DNA of 64,000 nucleotides from Heracleum sosnowskyi (lineage: Eukaryota > Streptophyta > Magnoliopsida > Apiales > Apiaceae). The stretch covers positions 109,761,111 to 109,825,110 of the forward strand of contig CM061244.1 of NCBI GenBank assembly GCA_030848705.1, written 5' to 3'. Under the pieces are notes generated by a model, which was not told where the DNA came from, ran no database searches, and worked only from the letters and a program-made list of their open reading frames with translations. Both the position numbers and the translations under genes were made by a program. This document shows positions 10,811-22,944 of the stretch, piece by piece. The number at the start of each line of letters is the position of its first letter. Within the stretch, counting starts at the first letter, position 1.

Positions 10811-13266
10811 TCAGTGGTCGAATGCTGCTGCTACTTTCTTTTGGATAAGTGCAACTCCAAGGCGAGGAGATAACCTAGGAAGGATTTCCTGCAACCATGA
10901 TGAACTTAAATATCAGACTCTGCACGTACAGCTAAAAACATGCAAATCAATTAGCAGACGGTGTAACATAATTCTGTAGACTCGTTAAGGCACTGGGTAC
11001 TACTGGATAGGGAGGAAGTGTAAAGGTGTCTGATCTACAAAATTGAAGCTTTAACCAATAACCCAAGCTTTACTCACTTCCATAAGATAACGAGCCTACC
11101 GGGGATACTATTCATAAAGTAAAGTCCACGTGGCACGATCAATTTTATAATCTACGTAGAGAATATTACTAACAGAATAAAAGATGTCTAATAGGACAAG
11201 TCGACACCATCACCTTACTTGCGTGTCACACTTTTGTGCTACTATATATAAAGGTAGCATACGATGTAACACAAGTCATTACAGTAAATTTATTTAATAA
11301 ATCAATGGGGGGTCGGAGATTGTACACTATATCGAAAATTCTTTCTAAACACAATAAATGGGCAACTTAATATTTTAAAAGACTAGAAATTAATGTAATT
11401 AAATACTTGTGAACATAAACAATTCAAATCTTATCTTCAATATTAAAATTGACTGATATACAGTTCTACCTGTACAGAACTACATATTATATATGATAAT
11501 GAGGGTGAGGAGTACAAACAAGAAAAATGCTAGAGAACCCAAAATATTGTCCCAAAAAATCTCCCAAATGCCCTTTATTTGGTAACGTTCTTAATATAAA
11601 TACGAGACCCCGCGTGCATACATATGCGCCCACGAATAAAAATAAGACACGTGTCTTCCATGTCATTTTGTAGAAGTTTTGGGACATTTTTTTGGGTTCC
11701 CTAGCATTACTCGTACAAACAATAGCACTGCAAGGCACAAGCTAGTCTATTATTTCTTTATTCCTGTTAAGGTTACCGACAGGAATTTAAGGACAAATAT
11801 GAACTTGGAGAAATCCAAAACCTAAAGGATGTCGTTGTAACATATAGTTACGTTCACTGATCGGAGAAGGAATATTATTGCTGATTCCTGTAGGCGGTGG
11901 TCAACGAGAACCTATATTCAGGGATAGACAAACTGGATACTGGTCACTAAACAGAATTCAGTCCTCAATCTGTGTCCATTTTTTTTAATTTTTAAAAGCT
12001 TGTTTGTTTACTGTAATTAATAACAAATACTTAGCTCCTTTCTCTATCTCCCAAACTTGAAGTAAGAAAGTACAAGTAACTATTTTAACTAACAATTCAT
12101 AAACTTGATAATTACATTATAGGGACAACTATATCCTACTTTATTTTGTTACTAGATAATACTATTACCCAATACCCATTCTAATCTCCATTTTACACTA
12201 TCCTCCCCAAGTTTATGGAGAATCAAATGGAAGTAAAATCAACATATATCAGCAAATATGCCACGACGACTCAGGGAACTTTTCAACTAGTATAAAAGCT
12301 AGTCGTGTCTGCCTTATGATCAATTACATAAATAGCTAAACTACTCACCTAATCAACACATTTGGTAGTTGAACTTTTTGCTGATTTTTGAAAATCCTTC
12401 AACAAAAGATGCAGCACACTCATCTCATATTCTCAAAATATAGAACACCAAATCTCATCGCTCATCCTATCTAATTACAATCACCCTCAATGCTTCGATC
12501 AGTTATTAATGTATACTTTCTTTTAAATGTTGGCACTTACAGTTTCAGTGTTTGCAACAACAAGGGTAGTTCTATTTCACTCAAGTTAATAACACAATGT
12601 AAAATCAGATAAATACATTTCAGACTCCAACTCAAAGCACGAAAGAGAATGCAAACGTTCCGTTTCCAAAATAGGTCCCTAACTGTTTATCTAGCACTTA
12701 CCATATCGGAACATAACACTGCTCTATTGCCTCAAATATCAAAATGTACCACATCTCTAATACAAACACAAAGAACTCGAAAAACAAATGCACAATCTCG
12801 AAAGCCCAAGAATGTTTAAAAACCAAACCTCATTGCCATCAGGACCGACTCTCGCAAGAACCGGAATCTCAAACTCATAAGCCTTCTCCCACTCAGCATT
12901 TGTACTAATATCCCTTACCTAAATACACACAAACAAACAAAATCACAACAAAACCAAGAACTCAAATACAATAAAAATCGAAACTTTTTTAATTTTTTGT
13001 ACCTGAAGATCAACATCTCGGAGAGAGAGAGAAGGGTCAGTGGGGGAGAGAGAGAAAGCAGCATGGAGCTTTTCTTTGAGACCATCACACAAACAACAAC
13101 CAGGCTTAGAGTAAAGTATGAGTTGTTTTCTTGATTTTGATGAACTACTTATAGAACAAGCTAAAGAGTTAAATACCCATGTCTTGTTTTGTGTTCTTAT
13201 TATTGTTTTGAAGGGCTGCCATGATGATGATTTTGCTATGCTACTCAGTGTTATTGCCATTGCCAT
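10811..13266 (-). CDS. Glutaredoxin-like protein (DUF836/C5orf63-like), likely organellar
   Basis: Three exons on the minus strand: 13266-13003 (88 codons), 12918-12829 (30 codons) and 10888-10811 (25 codons plus stop), all phase 0 with GT-AG borders, giving 143 aa. Residues 1-45 are rich in S, T, K and R and poor in acids, as in a chloroplast or mitochondrial transit peptide. The domain then starts with LILYSKPGCCLCDGLKEKL. The CxxC (C57-L-C-style cluster CCLC) sits after the first beta strand as in thioredoxin-fold DUF836 proteins. Later come the FEIPVLARVG strand with the cis-proline of the fold and a C-terminal helix. Likely a thiol oxidoreductase or redox-binding protein; its substrate is unknown. 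ATG 13266 was chosen because the upstream in-frame codons lack ATG. Intron 2 is 1.94 kb and holds a MITE. Confidence 0.85.
11522..11712. mobile_element. Mutator-like MITE with 10-bp TSD, in glutaredoxin-like intron 2
   Basis: Terminal inverted repeats of about 30 bp: left GAAAAATGCTAGAGAACCC, right complement GAGTAATGCTAGGGAACCC. It is flanked by perfect direct repeats GTACAAACAA at 11512-11521 and 11713-11722. A TIR starting with G and a 9-10 bp TSD fit the Mutator superfamily. At 191 bp it has no coding capacity. The inner part holds GACACGTGTC (11646-11655), a perfect palindrome around a G-box core (CACGTG). Confidence 0.85.
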
Positions 13267-13842
13267 ATCTCTGCTCTTACAATCACACACTCATTACAGA
13301 TTCTTAAGGCCATTCATTTGTTTATGGGCTGAATTTGTTTCATTTGTTTATGGGCTGAATTTGTTTCTGGACTAAGCTTCTAGTGGGTTTCATCAGTTGT
13401 AAAAGGACGCCCAATATATAATGGATATTAACAGTTGTTTGGGCTGGGAATTTTACAGAGGATTTTTTTAAGAAAAAAGGCTTCGATAGAAAAATATACT
13501 CGTTCAATGAACCATTCTTTTTTAAAAAAATACTAGTTTATAATAGCCCGTATTTAAAAAAAAAATTTAATTATAATAAATTAAGTAATTTTAGATTTAA
13601 AATCAAATGTATAATAACTATTTTGCTTTAAATGTTAAAATAAATTCGTTCAAATTTTTTTAATTTATATTTTGTTGTATATGTAACATATATTTTAAGA
13701 TAATTTACATTAAATACTTACCCAAAATTAAAAGATTACTTTATATTTTAATTAATGAACTTATCATAAGTATTATTATGGTATTGATGATATTAAAAAA
13801 ATGAAATAGAAAGTTTCTATAATTAAAGATGGGTCAAAATAA
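13267..13842. other. Upstream region of the glutaredoxin-like gene
   Basis: This is the 5' flank of the minus-strand gene and should hold its promoter and 5' UTR. A short duplication of TTTGTTTATGGGCTGAATTT lies at 13318-13365. The rest is AT-rich, with no gene seen. Confidence 0.4.
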
Positions 13843-14115
13843 GTAGAGTAAATTGCAAATTTATGGCCGAACTTAACCTCATTTTACATTTTGGTGGCCA
13901 GATTTTCAAATTTGCAATATAGTGGCCAGACATTACTTTTATTTTTCGAAAAGATGGCTAAGGGCCATTTTTTTTGAAAAAAACAGTTCTAAAAAAAGTG
14001 ACTCTTAGCCACTTTTTGAAGACTAAAAGCAATATATGGCCATCAAATTGCAAATTTGAAAGTGTGGCCACCAAATTGCTAATGTAGATAAAGTCGAGCC
14101 ACCATTTTATTCTAC
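13843..14115. mobile_element. Inverted-repeat (foldback) MITE-like element
   Basis: The two halves are imperfect reverse complements: TTTGGTGGCCAGATTTTCAA (13899-) pairs with the reverse of the 14038-14080 segment, and an inner stem is formed by GGCTAAGGGCC and CTTAGCCAC. The ends (GTAGAGTAAA / TTTATTCTAC) are weakly inverted. No clear TSD was found, so the superfamily is open. Confidence 0.6.
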
Positions 14116-14178
14116 AAACCTAAATATGGATTCCAAACCTAAGATATGAAATATCCACTATCCTCTCTTAATAATGAA

Positions 14179-15328
14179 CTAGGCTATAACCCGTGCAAGA
14201 CACGAGCCTTAAAAAATAATAAACTAAAAATTTTAATGTAAATAGAAAATATTGAAATAAAAGTAAAAATTAATATGATAAATTATAAAATGAGAAACTT
14301 AAATATTAATTAGAACATAAAAAAATATAAAAAATACAGATGGGGCTGAGGAAGATAAATGAGATATTATTAATATTATTTTATAATATAATAATAATAA
14401 TAATAATAACAAATAGAACATCTAACATGTTTTAATTAAAAAAAGTAATTATCCGTGATATTTTTAGAAGTGTTTTAATTATATTAATTGTATTTGTTAA
14501 AAAAATACGTTCACTTGTTAAAATAGGTAAGTTTTTTTTAAATAATTAAATGTATTAAAATAGGTTTAAAAATATATAAGTAAGGATTGCACTTGATATT
14601 TTTGGAAAAGAGAGATTTTAGTGATAACAAATATAAAAGGTAATATATTTTAATTTAAAGGTAATTGTCCGTGATATTTTTGGAAAATAAGTAGATTTTA
14701 TTAGAAAAAAATGTTTTAACTATAAAAGGCAATCACCTAGTTACTATTTTTATATTATTTTATTATTTATTAAATAGAGTATTAAAATAGGTTTTAAAAT
14801 AAATAAGTAAAGATTGCATCGCATATTTTTGGAAAATAGGGATTTTCGTGATAACTGATAACAAATATAAAAGATAATATGTTTTAATTTAAAGGTATTT
14901 GTCGTGATAGTTTTTTGAAAAGGAGTATATTTTGTTAGAATTTTTTTTTAATTATTAAAGGCAATCAGCTAGTTACTATTTTTATATTATTTTATTATTT
15001 ATTAAATAAAATATTAAAATAGGTTTTAAAATAAATAAGTAAGGATTACATCTCATATTTTTGGAAAACAGATATTTTAGTGATACCAAATATAAAAGGT
15101 AATATGTTTTAATTTAAAGATAATTGTCATGATATTTTTGGAAAAGGAGTAGATTTTGTTAGGAAAAAATATATTTTAATTATAAAAGGCAATAATTTAG
15201 TTATTATTTTTATATTATTTTTATTATTTATTAAATATAATAAAAGACCGAAACCGATCGAAAATCGAAAACCGAAAACCAAAATTTTCAATATTTCGAT
15301 TTTAATAATACAATATAGATAGTATAGA
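14179..15328 (-). mobile_element. Non-autonomous Helitron, same family as 1050-2910
   Basis: On the minus strand it starts TCTATACTATCTATATTG (15328 downward) and ends CTAG at 14182-14179, with a CGTGCAAGACACG hairpin at 14191-14203. Flanks are A (14178) and T (15329). The first 150 bases match 1054-1200 closely. It is 1,150 bp against 1,861 bp for the other copy, mainly because it has fewer internal ~230-bp units (about three). Confidence 0.75.
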
Positions 15329-16470
15329 TATGGGTAAAGATGGGTAAAATCTATAACCATCGTTTAATTGCAAAATTGACTATATGTTCATAAAATAAGC
15401 ACACACAAAACCAGAACAGTGTGTTCCAAGTTCCCCATACCTTGATGCCGACTTATCTGCACTAATGTGTCATCAACCACCATGCCAAATCAAATAACGC
15501 ATGTCATGCATCACAATTCTATTTAATTATATTAACATTATTATTCAACTTTCATGTTTATATGTACAGTACATTGCTAATATTCTTTTCTTACATGTCT
15601 TCAAATTCGTACTCACGTACTAACTGGATTAATAATCTTAAATTTGGCTTATAGGTGTTATTTGTTTTTTGTTATCTTACTTTTCCATATTCCATGCTTA
15701 CCCCACAGTTTGAAACGTTTTTATGATCAATTTAAAAAGTTATGCTATATTAGGCACATGGCCTGTCCTTGAGTAAGACGACCAAAACGAATGTTTAGGA
15801 CACTACATTCACAAAGGGTATCAAAATTTTTATGCATGTATATATATAGTGTGAATAAAAAAAATATGAATACATAAGAAAAATATTAAAGAGTTGGAGG
15901 AGCACCAATTTATATATTCTTTAGCCTTCAAATTGAAATATCATGAAAAGTAATAATAATCATCATATAAATAATTATGAGTATTGGCTTGAATTAGAAG
16001 TGCGTACAGAGAAAATTGAAAAAATTGAAATCGATCACATCAAATAAAAGATAGTATCTTGGGTTGAGATGCTAAAGTACAAGAATATCTCATATTTTTT
16101 GGGTTACTTATTAGTTTTTTTGAAATTGTTGCTAATAGGAGGTAAGAGAAATTCTGGATCATGATTTACATTGACAAGTTGCTTGTCACACTTCTGAGGT
16201 GGTCTGTACATGAAATCGGTTACTGAAATTAGTCACGTTATATCGCCGCCTAAGCATGTGATTCAAATATCTTAGTTTTAACAAATATTATCTTGAGAAA
16301 TATCAAGCGGAATTATCAATTTCAAAAAGCTATATAAGAAACACAAACCTGAAAAAATTTAAAATAAAATGAAACTCAAATTTATCATCTTAATAAATTC
16401 AATTTGAACATTTCTCATTTTGTTATATGATTATAAAGATACTATTAACGGAGGAATTTGTGATAACAAA
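15329..16470. other. AT-rich intergenic, nothing recognised
   Basis: I see no gene, RNA or clear transposon ends in this stretch. Confidence 0.4.
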
Positions 16471-17890
16471 ATTTGAGGTTATATGTCAGAATCAAGATCT
16501 ACGATGGTGGTTCTTCGCCGGAAAGGTCACCGGAGTGTGGTGGTTGTGATGATTTGGGGGTTGAGATTGCAAGGGTTTTATGGTGGTGGCTCGATGAACA
16601 CTTCTCTTCCAACTCCCCACAATGTGCCTACGTATCCCTATTTATAGGGAATCAAGCCCACGTAATTCTTGTAGGACAAGGAACCTAAGGGGTCATTTGG
16701 AAAATCTGAATATTTTTTATCTGAACGATTAAAATTTCGGAATGATATGAATGATTCAAATATCTGGATGATGAATGAATAAAATTATTTGATAGATAAA
16801 ATTTTATAGTATCTGAATGTCAATATTTTTCATGTTGAAACTTTGTAAATATTTTTATATCACAATATAACCATGTCAATGTTAAATTTAAAAAAATAGC
16901 TTTATCAAATTAAAATAAATAAATTAGCAAAAAAATTTAACTAAAAACATTTTAAACAACTTTATTTTTTTTTATTCCGAGCTCTAAATCATATTTTATA
17001 ATTATTTCACATTTTTAATGTAACTTAATATATAATTTTTTTTATAAGTTTGAATTTATGTACACTAATTAGGCTTCAAAATTATTTTTCTTAGAACTAT
17101 AGATTTCATAATAATGAAAACAAATAAAAAGAACATTGAAAATACAAAATTGTGTATATACAACAAAAGCAGTGTGATATGGTTCACTGGCGTAGCTGAA
17201 TTTGTTCAGGCAGAAGTTAGAAGAGGAATGGTTCAGCAAGTTAGAAGAATCGGTCAGGACCATAAACACCAACCCAAACAAGCTGACTCTTTCATATTCG
17301 TTCAGTTCAGCTAGTTCAAACCCAATAAGTTGTAAACAAATGGGGCCTAAGTCCATTAAAGATAGGTCTCCTTGGTGATAAGTGTCAATCATAGTCCATG
17401 TCGGACTAGAACTCTTAACTTATCATGAAATGCATATCCAAGCCCACTAAGGAGAGCCCATACGATGAAACCTAGCCGATGACCCCAAGGCTCAACTATG
17501 ACCGTGCCTTCACGGATACAACATTAGCCCTAACTATTGGAGCTAACATCAACAACTATCAACTACCACATCAGTCATTAGTTGCAGGAAAAAGTCATGA
17601 CTTACTCCAAATGCACAAGTTGGTCCTTACCCCCCGATGAGGATAATCCACCAGACTACATGGCAAGTTCTCCAACTTTATCGTTGCACCAGGTGTATCT
17701 TACTCCCCCAACAAGGATAACTTGCTAGAATACAGGAATAGACCCTTTGAGTGCATAGACAAGCTTAATCATACCTTAATTCTCCAATAAGGATAACTTA
17801 TTAGAATACAGAATCAGGCCTTCATCTTGTAGTCTTCAATAAATCTTCAATACATATCATAAATTAAATAATACTCTATCTCTTCTTCAT
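16470..17890. other. Probable degraded retroelement or repeat remnant
   Basis: The GC content rises in 16490-16690 and 17320-17890 relative to the flanks. A CCCTATTTATAGGG palindrome with a TATA-like core lies at 16638-16651, as seen in some LTR promoters. No paired LTR, primer site or domain can be shown, and the open frame at 16473-16688 shows no signature. This is only a guess at origin. Confidence 0.25.
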
Positions 17891-18081
17891 GGTACCTCCA
17901 AGTTGGCACCTCAACTTGGTCTTCTACGGCATATGGGCGCACCAGCTTGTGGTTCGCCCAAGGTTGGCGCTCCAACCTTGGTCCTGCTCATGGTTGGCGC
18001 TACAACGCATCCCCAATCCTGTTTTGGAGCTCCAAGTTCACCTCATGTTTCCTTCATCTATCATTCATATTAATTTATTCC

Positions 18082-18636
18082 TTGGTGCGCCCAACGTTGG
18101 CGCTCCAACCTTGGCACGCCCAACGTTGGCGCTTCAACCTTGTCACGCCCAAAGTTGGCTCTCCAACCTTGACACGCCCAACATTGGGGCTCCAACCTTG
18201 GCACGCCCAAAGTTGGCTCTCCAACCTTGGCACGCCCAAAGTTGGCGCTCCAACCTTGGCACGCCCAACGCTGGCGCTCCAACCTTGGCACGCCCAACGC
18301 TGGCGCTCCAACCTTGGCACGCCCAACGCTGGCGCTCCAACCTTGGCACGCCCAACGCTGGCGCTCCAACCTTGGCACGCCCAACGCTGGCGCTCCAACC
18401 TTGGCACGCCTAACGCGGGCGCTCCAACCTTGGCACGCCCAACGCGGGCGCTCCAACCTTGGCACGCCCAACGTGGGCGCTCCAACCTTGGCACCCCCAA
18501 CGTTGGCGCTCCAACCTTGGCACGCCCAACGTTGGCGCTCCAACCTTGGCACGCCCAACGTTGGCGCTCCAACCTTGGCACGCCCAACGTTGGCGCTCCA
18601 ACCTTGGCTCGCCCAACGTTGGCGCTCCAACCTTAT
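18082..18636. repeat. GC-rich minisatellite, 29-bp unit, about 19 copies
   Basis: The unit contains CGCCCAACGTTGGCGCTCC followed by AACCTTGGCA. Spacing between units is exactly 29 bp (for example 18241, 18270, 18299, 18328). The variant position CGTT/CGCT/CGCG/CGTG changes in blocks along the array. Because 29 is not a multiple of 3, all six frames look open with the same rotating peptides; they are artefacts. Degenerate copies extend left to about 17889. A GTTTTGGAGCTCCAAGTTC block flanks the array on both sides (18016 and 18647, the latter with one change). Confidence 0.95.
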
Positions 18637-18699
18637 CCACCTCTGTTTTGAAGCTCCAAGTTCATATTCTGTTATTATTCTTTCCTTAGTCAAATTTCG

Positions 18700-19199
18700 G
18701 GTATAACAGATACTACACCAGTAATATAATACAACAATTCCAGAATCTTACTAACTTATACCATATCTTCATGAAAGTTTGATAAAGTTAGACTATCATA
18801 CAGGCTGCCACACATCCAATATGCGGAGAAAAAACACCTCTGTCTTGCTCATAGAATAGAAGCATTATCCTCTTTTTACCACGAGTTGAAAACAAACTAA
18901 TGTGAGCCAAGTCAGGACCATGTAAGTAACTCTTATTGTGTACGTTAACTAAGCACTGGTAGCAACTTTTAACCACGGATAATGGTAGTAGTTTCAAAAG
19001 GTGACATTATATTTTACTACATTATTTGAATTCAAATTATACACTATATTTTACTAAATAATTGAATTCAAACCAGATAAGATGTCCGATCCTGTTTTCT
19101 GATACGTTCTCCGAAACTTTCCTAGATGATGATATGTTTTTCTTCTTTTAAATTATGTCCTATGTAAATATAGGGATCCATTATTACTGGACATGGAAC
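18700..19199. other. Short spacer before the gypsy element
   Basis: AT-rich, without a recognised gene. A near duplication of ACATTATTTGAATTCAAATTA lies at 19019-19070. Confidence 0.3.
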
Positions 19200-19568
19200 T
19201 GTTGAAAGCTCATATGTTATATGGGCCGAATGAAGAGAATTATAAACATGGAGGCCTCAAAAGTAGAAGGCTATACGCCGAATCCCATTAGGTCAAAGTT
19301 GTCGTGACCCATTCAGCGGATGAACGACTCACGATCCCTACGGAGTGATCCACGTCTCCTGACGTGGAGATCGGAAGTGCTGGTAAAAACAAGTAAACGA
19401 GGTTTGAGAACACACAAAAAATTGACAATATTCGTACATTCCATTATTACTCACAAAAAACCAGTTTCACTGATTCTCACACCGGAGGTGAATCGGGGGG
19501 ATCATCCCTCACATTCTTCTCTTTGCAGGTCCGACCGATAGAACGACAACAGAAATCTGGTTCCAACA
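19200..19568 (+). repeat. 5' LTR of Ty3/gypsy element
   Basis: It begins TGTTG and ends CAACA, the usual TG...CA inverted ends. Directly after it, with a two-base gap, comes TGGCGCCGTCTGTGGG at 19571, a primer binding site of the type used by Tat and Athila elements (tRNA-Asp-like). No partner LTR remains in the window, so length and TSD are not confirmed. Confidence 0.65.
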
Positions 19569-19622
19569 TTTGGCGCCGTCTGTGGGAAATACGAATTTTT
19601 GTGATTAAACCCTAGATACACT

Positions 19623-21102
19623 ATGTCATCCGATCGACCACCTGGTTTTACCGATCCTTTGCGACCCGGCGGGTCCAATTCCACTCCACCCTTGAATCGT
19701 ATCCTGAATTTTGAGTCCGAGGGAGAAGACGGTCCCATGCTGATTCTTGAAGAACAAAAAGTGATACTCCTTAAATGGAGAGAGGAATTGGCCACCAAAA
19801 AAGGAAAGTAGAAAGAGAACGAACAAGCTGAAAGAGAAGCCCATTTAAGGACGAAAAAGAGGGAGGCTGATTTGTTAAAACTACATGCCATCAAACTCCG
19901 AAGAGAATAGTTGGAGATGGAGGAGAAGGCCTTGAGAGAATCGGTCGAAGAGGCTGAAATTCCGTTAATGACCGGAACTCGAAAGGAGAAAAGAACACAA
20001 GGCGATGAAGACGGGTCTTCAGACTCCGAATCACATTCCAGGAGAACACGTTCAAAAATCGTGTTAACGTCCGAATCAGATGATGAAGATGACCCTCGTG
20101 TTCGGGTCCGTTTACGGTGAATGGAGAAAATAATGTTCGGAGAAAGAAAAATCAACCATGAGCCGGTTGTTTCTGAAGAGATCGAACAATTCAGACCCCC
20201 TCCGGGTAGATAGTTCCCCAAGATGCATGAATTCAACGGAAAAGTTGACCCCGAAGACCACTGCGAGAAGTATGAGTCTTTAATGACTGGTATGGGGAAC
20301 TGTGACATTATGTTATGTAAGATGTTCAAAACTTACCTGAAGGGACCATCGACGATGTGGTATCGTTCGCAAATACCCCGATCGATCCATTTGTATGATC
20401 AATTGAAGAGGAAGTTCTTGAGACATTACTCCCATTTATGCCGAAGGGAGAAAGATACAGAAGCCTTGATCCACTGTCGGCATAGACCGAACGAAGAACT
20501 AGGCGACTACTTATCCCAATTCAAGGAAGAAGCCGGAATGGTCACCAATCTGGATAAGGTGAAGGCCGCAGGATTCCTCTCTGCTGGTTTGGACCCCATT
20601 AAAGGTAAGATGCTTCAATCCTCTCTTTATGATGTTCCTCTTAAGTCTTTAAATGATATATACTTGAGGGGAGAAGTTATCCAAAGGAAGTTAGAGTCTA
20701 TCGGAGGTCATAAGGATAACCGAAAGTACGAAAATTCAGGAAAGTACAACCGAAGGGATCGAGAAGGTATTAAGAGCAGGCTTACAAACACCAGGCCTGA
20801 CCGTGGAGCTAAAAGAAGGCGAGATAGAGATAATACGGTGTTCACAAGAAATAAAAGGGAAGCCAGGCTTCGTTCGGCCGGCTAGGCTGAAGACTCCAGA
20901 TTACAAGAAGAATGGAAACAAATATTGTGATTACCAAAAAGACAAAGGGCATAATATTGATGAATGTTACCACTTGAAGAAACTAATTGAAAAAATGATC
21001 AAGGGAGGAGAGCTGAGCCAGTTTGTAAGCGACCTAAGAGATAAACTGGACTCCAAGGAAAAAAGGAGAGAGAAAGAACCCGAAAGAGAAGAAAAATATT
21101 GA
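19623..21102 (+). pseudogene. gypsy gag, broken
   Basis: ATG 19623 begins the frame that continues through 20885, but four stops interrupt it (TAG at 19809, TAG near 19907, TGA near 20118, TAG near 20211). The gag core lies at 20223-20885 (MWYRSQIPRSI, RPNEELGDYLSQF). A frameshift near 20800-20885 moves the reading into the frame of 20803-21102, which holds a nucleocapsid-like CDYQKDKGHNIDEC zinc-knuckle relative. Function when intact: capsid and RNA packaging. Confidence 0.8.
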
Positions 21103-21229
21103 GGCGAGGTCCGAACAATTTCTGGCGGGACAGTCATGGAACGATGCAGTAAGACTGCTAGGAAAAAAATACGCATGGCAGGTCTACAGTTTGTATCATG
21201 CCAATTCAGCCAAACAGCCTCTACCCATC

Positions 21230-22668
21230 ACTTTTACAGAAGATGATTTTGAGGATGTGATATGGCCGCACAAAGATCCATTCATAATCAACCCTATCAT
21301 AGGGGAGAACAAAATTTGGAAAGTTATAGTGGATTGTGGTAGTTCTGTTAGGAACTATGTTGTTTCTTGATGATAACTAAACTAACTTAGTGAAAATTGT
21401 ATAAGTAAAAATGTAGCCTTCTACGGATAGCATGATTTTGCAGTATCCGTAGAAGGGTAGCTTATCTACGGATAAGACTCAATGTAACATGCTTGTGTAT
21501 TTCTGATGTAGAAGTTGGAGTATTAGTTTTAGGCTGAATAAGTCATGTTGACTGTTAATGGATAACAATACTAGCCTTCTATGGATGTGGTCAAAGTACC
21601 GTCTACCGACATCAGTACTAGCCTTCTACGGATGTGGTCAAAATATTCTCTATGGATGCAGCTCAAATAACCTCTACGGATGCAATCTGTACTTTGTGAA
21701 AAGGACAGTTCTGACAGAGCACATGGGTTGACAGATTTCACAGAGCATGGAAACCAGTATTTCTGGTAAACTCACGTGAAGAAGAAACATTCTGTTTTGT
21801 CTGGTCAGTTGTAGCAATTCCATAAAAGACAATCAGCCAAAAAGGGCAAGCTACCAACACAAGGACCACTACTCAGAATGGAGAAGCAAGGGTTTTGGAC
21901 AGAGTTACTTTTTGTATTATTAGATGTTCGAAATATCTTGTAAACTTGGGTTATATAACCAAGTGTAGCACTATTTTAGAACTCAAGAAATCAGTTAGGC
22001 AATTTAGAGAGCATAAGGCAATATCACTTGTAAATTGCTGAAGCTAGAATAGTGTGCATGAAGCTGTGTGTTTGTTCATAAACATTACAGGGATTTATTC
22101 TAATAAAAATCTCTCAGGTGAATCAATCAATCCACCTGAATTTTTAATTCTTGTGTTAGCTTTATTTTGTTTGTTTTTCTGTTCTTGAATTTACTATCAT
22201 ATCTTTTCTGTCAAGAACTAAAGAAATTTTTAAAAATTGTATTCAACCCTCCTTCCCTTCTACAATCTTGATTCATTGTCTGGGAATAACAAGTTCGGTC
22301 AATATTCTTTACCACGGGACGTATTGCAAGATGGACCTAAGAGGCGAACAGCTGGAAACCAACCTGTTCCGATCGAAGGGACAATTACTCATCCCGTCTT
22401 ACTGGGGAAGACACCTTAAACTGTGGAGAAAGAAGCGAATTTCTATGTAGTGCGAGTAGACAGCCCCTATAATGGCATTTTAGGAAGACCTACTCTCTCA
22501 AATTTTCAAGTTGTGGCCTCCGCCCCTCATTTAAAGCTCAAATTTCCATCTGAACATGGGATCAGAGAAATGAGAGGAGATCAAAAAGATGCCCGAATTA
22601 TAATGTTAGAAGATCTTGAAAAGGATCAGGATGTGGAAATGTCCGAAGGAGGAAAAAGGAAGCGATGA
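21230..22668 (+). pseudogene. gypsy protease region, split by a solo LTR
   Basis: An aspartic protease segment ends at VDCGSS (21328-21345) and resumes as VNILYHGTYCKMDL after the inserted 946-bp LTR (22297 onward). The catalytic triad region reads DCGS rather than the usual D(T/S)G. The downstream part at 22423-22668 (NGILGRPTLSNFQVVAS) is the C-terminal protease or linker segment of Tat-type polyproteins. Confidence 0.75.
21346..22291 (+). mobile_element. Solo LTR (Copia-type) inside the gypsy protease
   Basis: It starts TGTTAGGAAC and ends GGGAATAACA, flanked by AGTTC at 21341-21345 and 22292-22296, a perfect 5-bp TSD. There is no internal coding region. The sequence is the reverse complement of most of the LTR at 24884-37785, so both belong to one Copia family. 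It contains CTTCTACGGAT/ATCCGTAGAAGG inverted motifs and a promoter-like TATATAACC at about 21953. Confidence 0.9.
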
Positions 22669-22944
22669 GAGAATGATACTGGGGGCAGCCATCAGACCAT
22701 GAACATTGAATTGGAAATTTTGGAGCTGGCCTTTCTAGTCCCATAGCTGAACCGGCCACAGAGACAGAGGAAGTGGAATTGTATGTCGCTCAGTCAGGGA
22801 AAATGATCCAAATTGGGAAGAATATGGATCCTGAACTGAAGGGGAAGGTTATTGAGGTGATCAGGCAATACCACGATGTGTTTGCTTGGGGGCCCGAAGA
22901 CATGACATGGTTTAGACCCATCGGTAGCAAAACATTGTCTCAGT

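Noticed and set aside
13267..13290. Eight-residue extension of the glutaredoxin-like protein
   Set aside because: It begins with GTG; the first ATG is at 13266.
16473..16688. 71-codon open frame with GC-rich content
   Set aside because: Does not start at a convincing ATG, has no domain, and lies in repeat-like sequence.
18082..18636. CRISPR-like regular repeats
   Set aside because: Units are adjacent without unique spacers, and the window is plant nuclear DNA.
18070..18706. Six overlapping long open frames on both strands (up to 234 aa)
   Set aside because: All come from the 29-bp minisatellite, whose unit has no stop in any frame. No protein should be called.
22237..22450. Two overlapping small ORFs
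   Set aside because: They straddle the solo LTR border and the resumed gypsy protease; neither is a gene.
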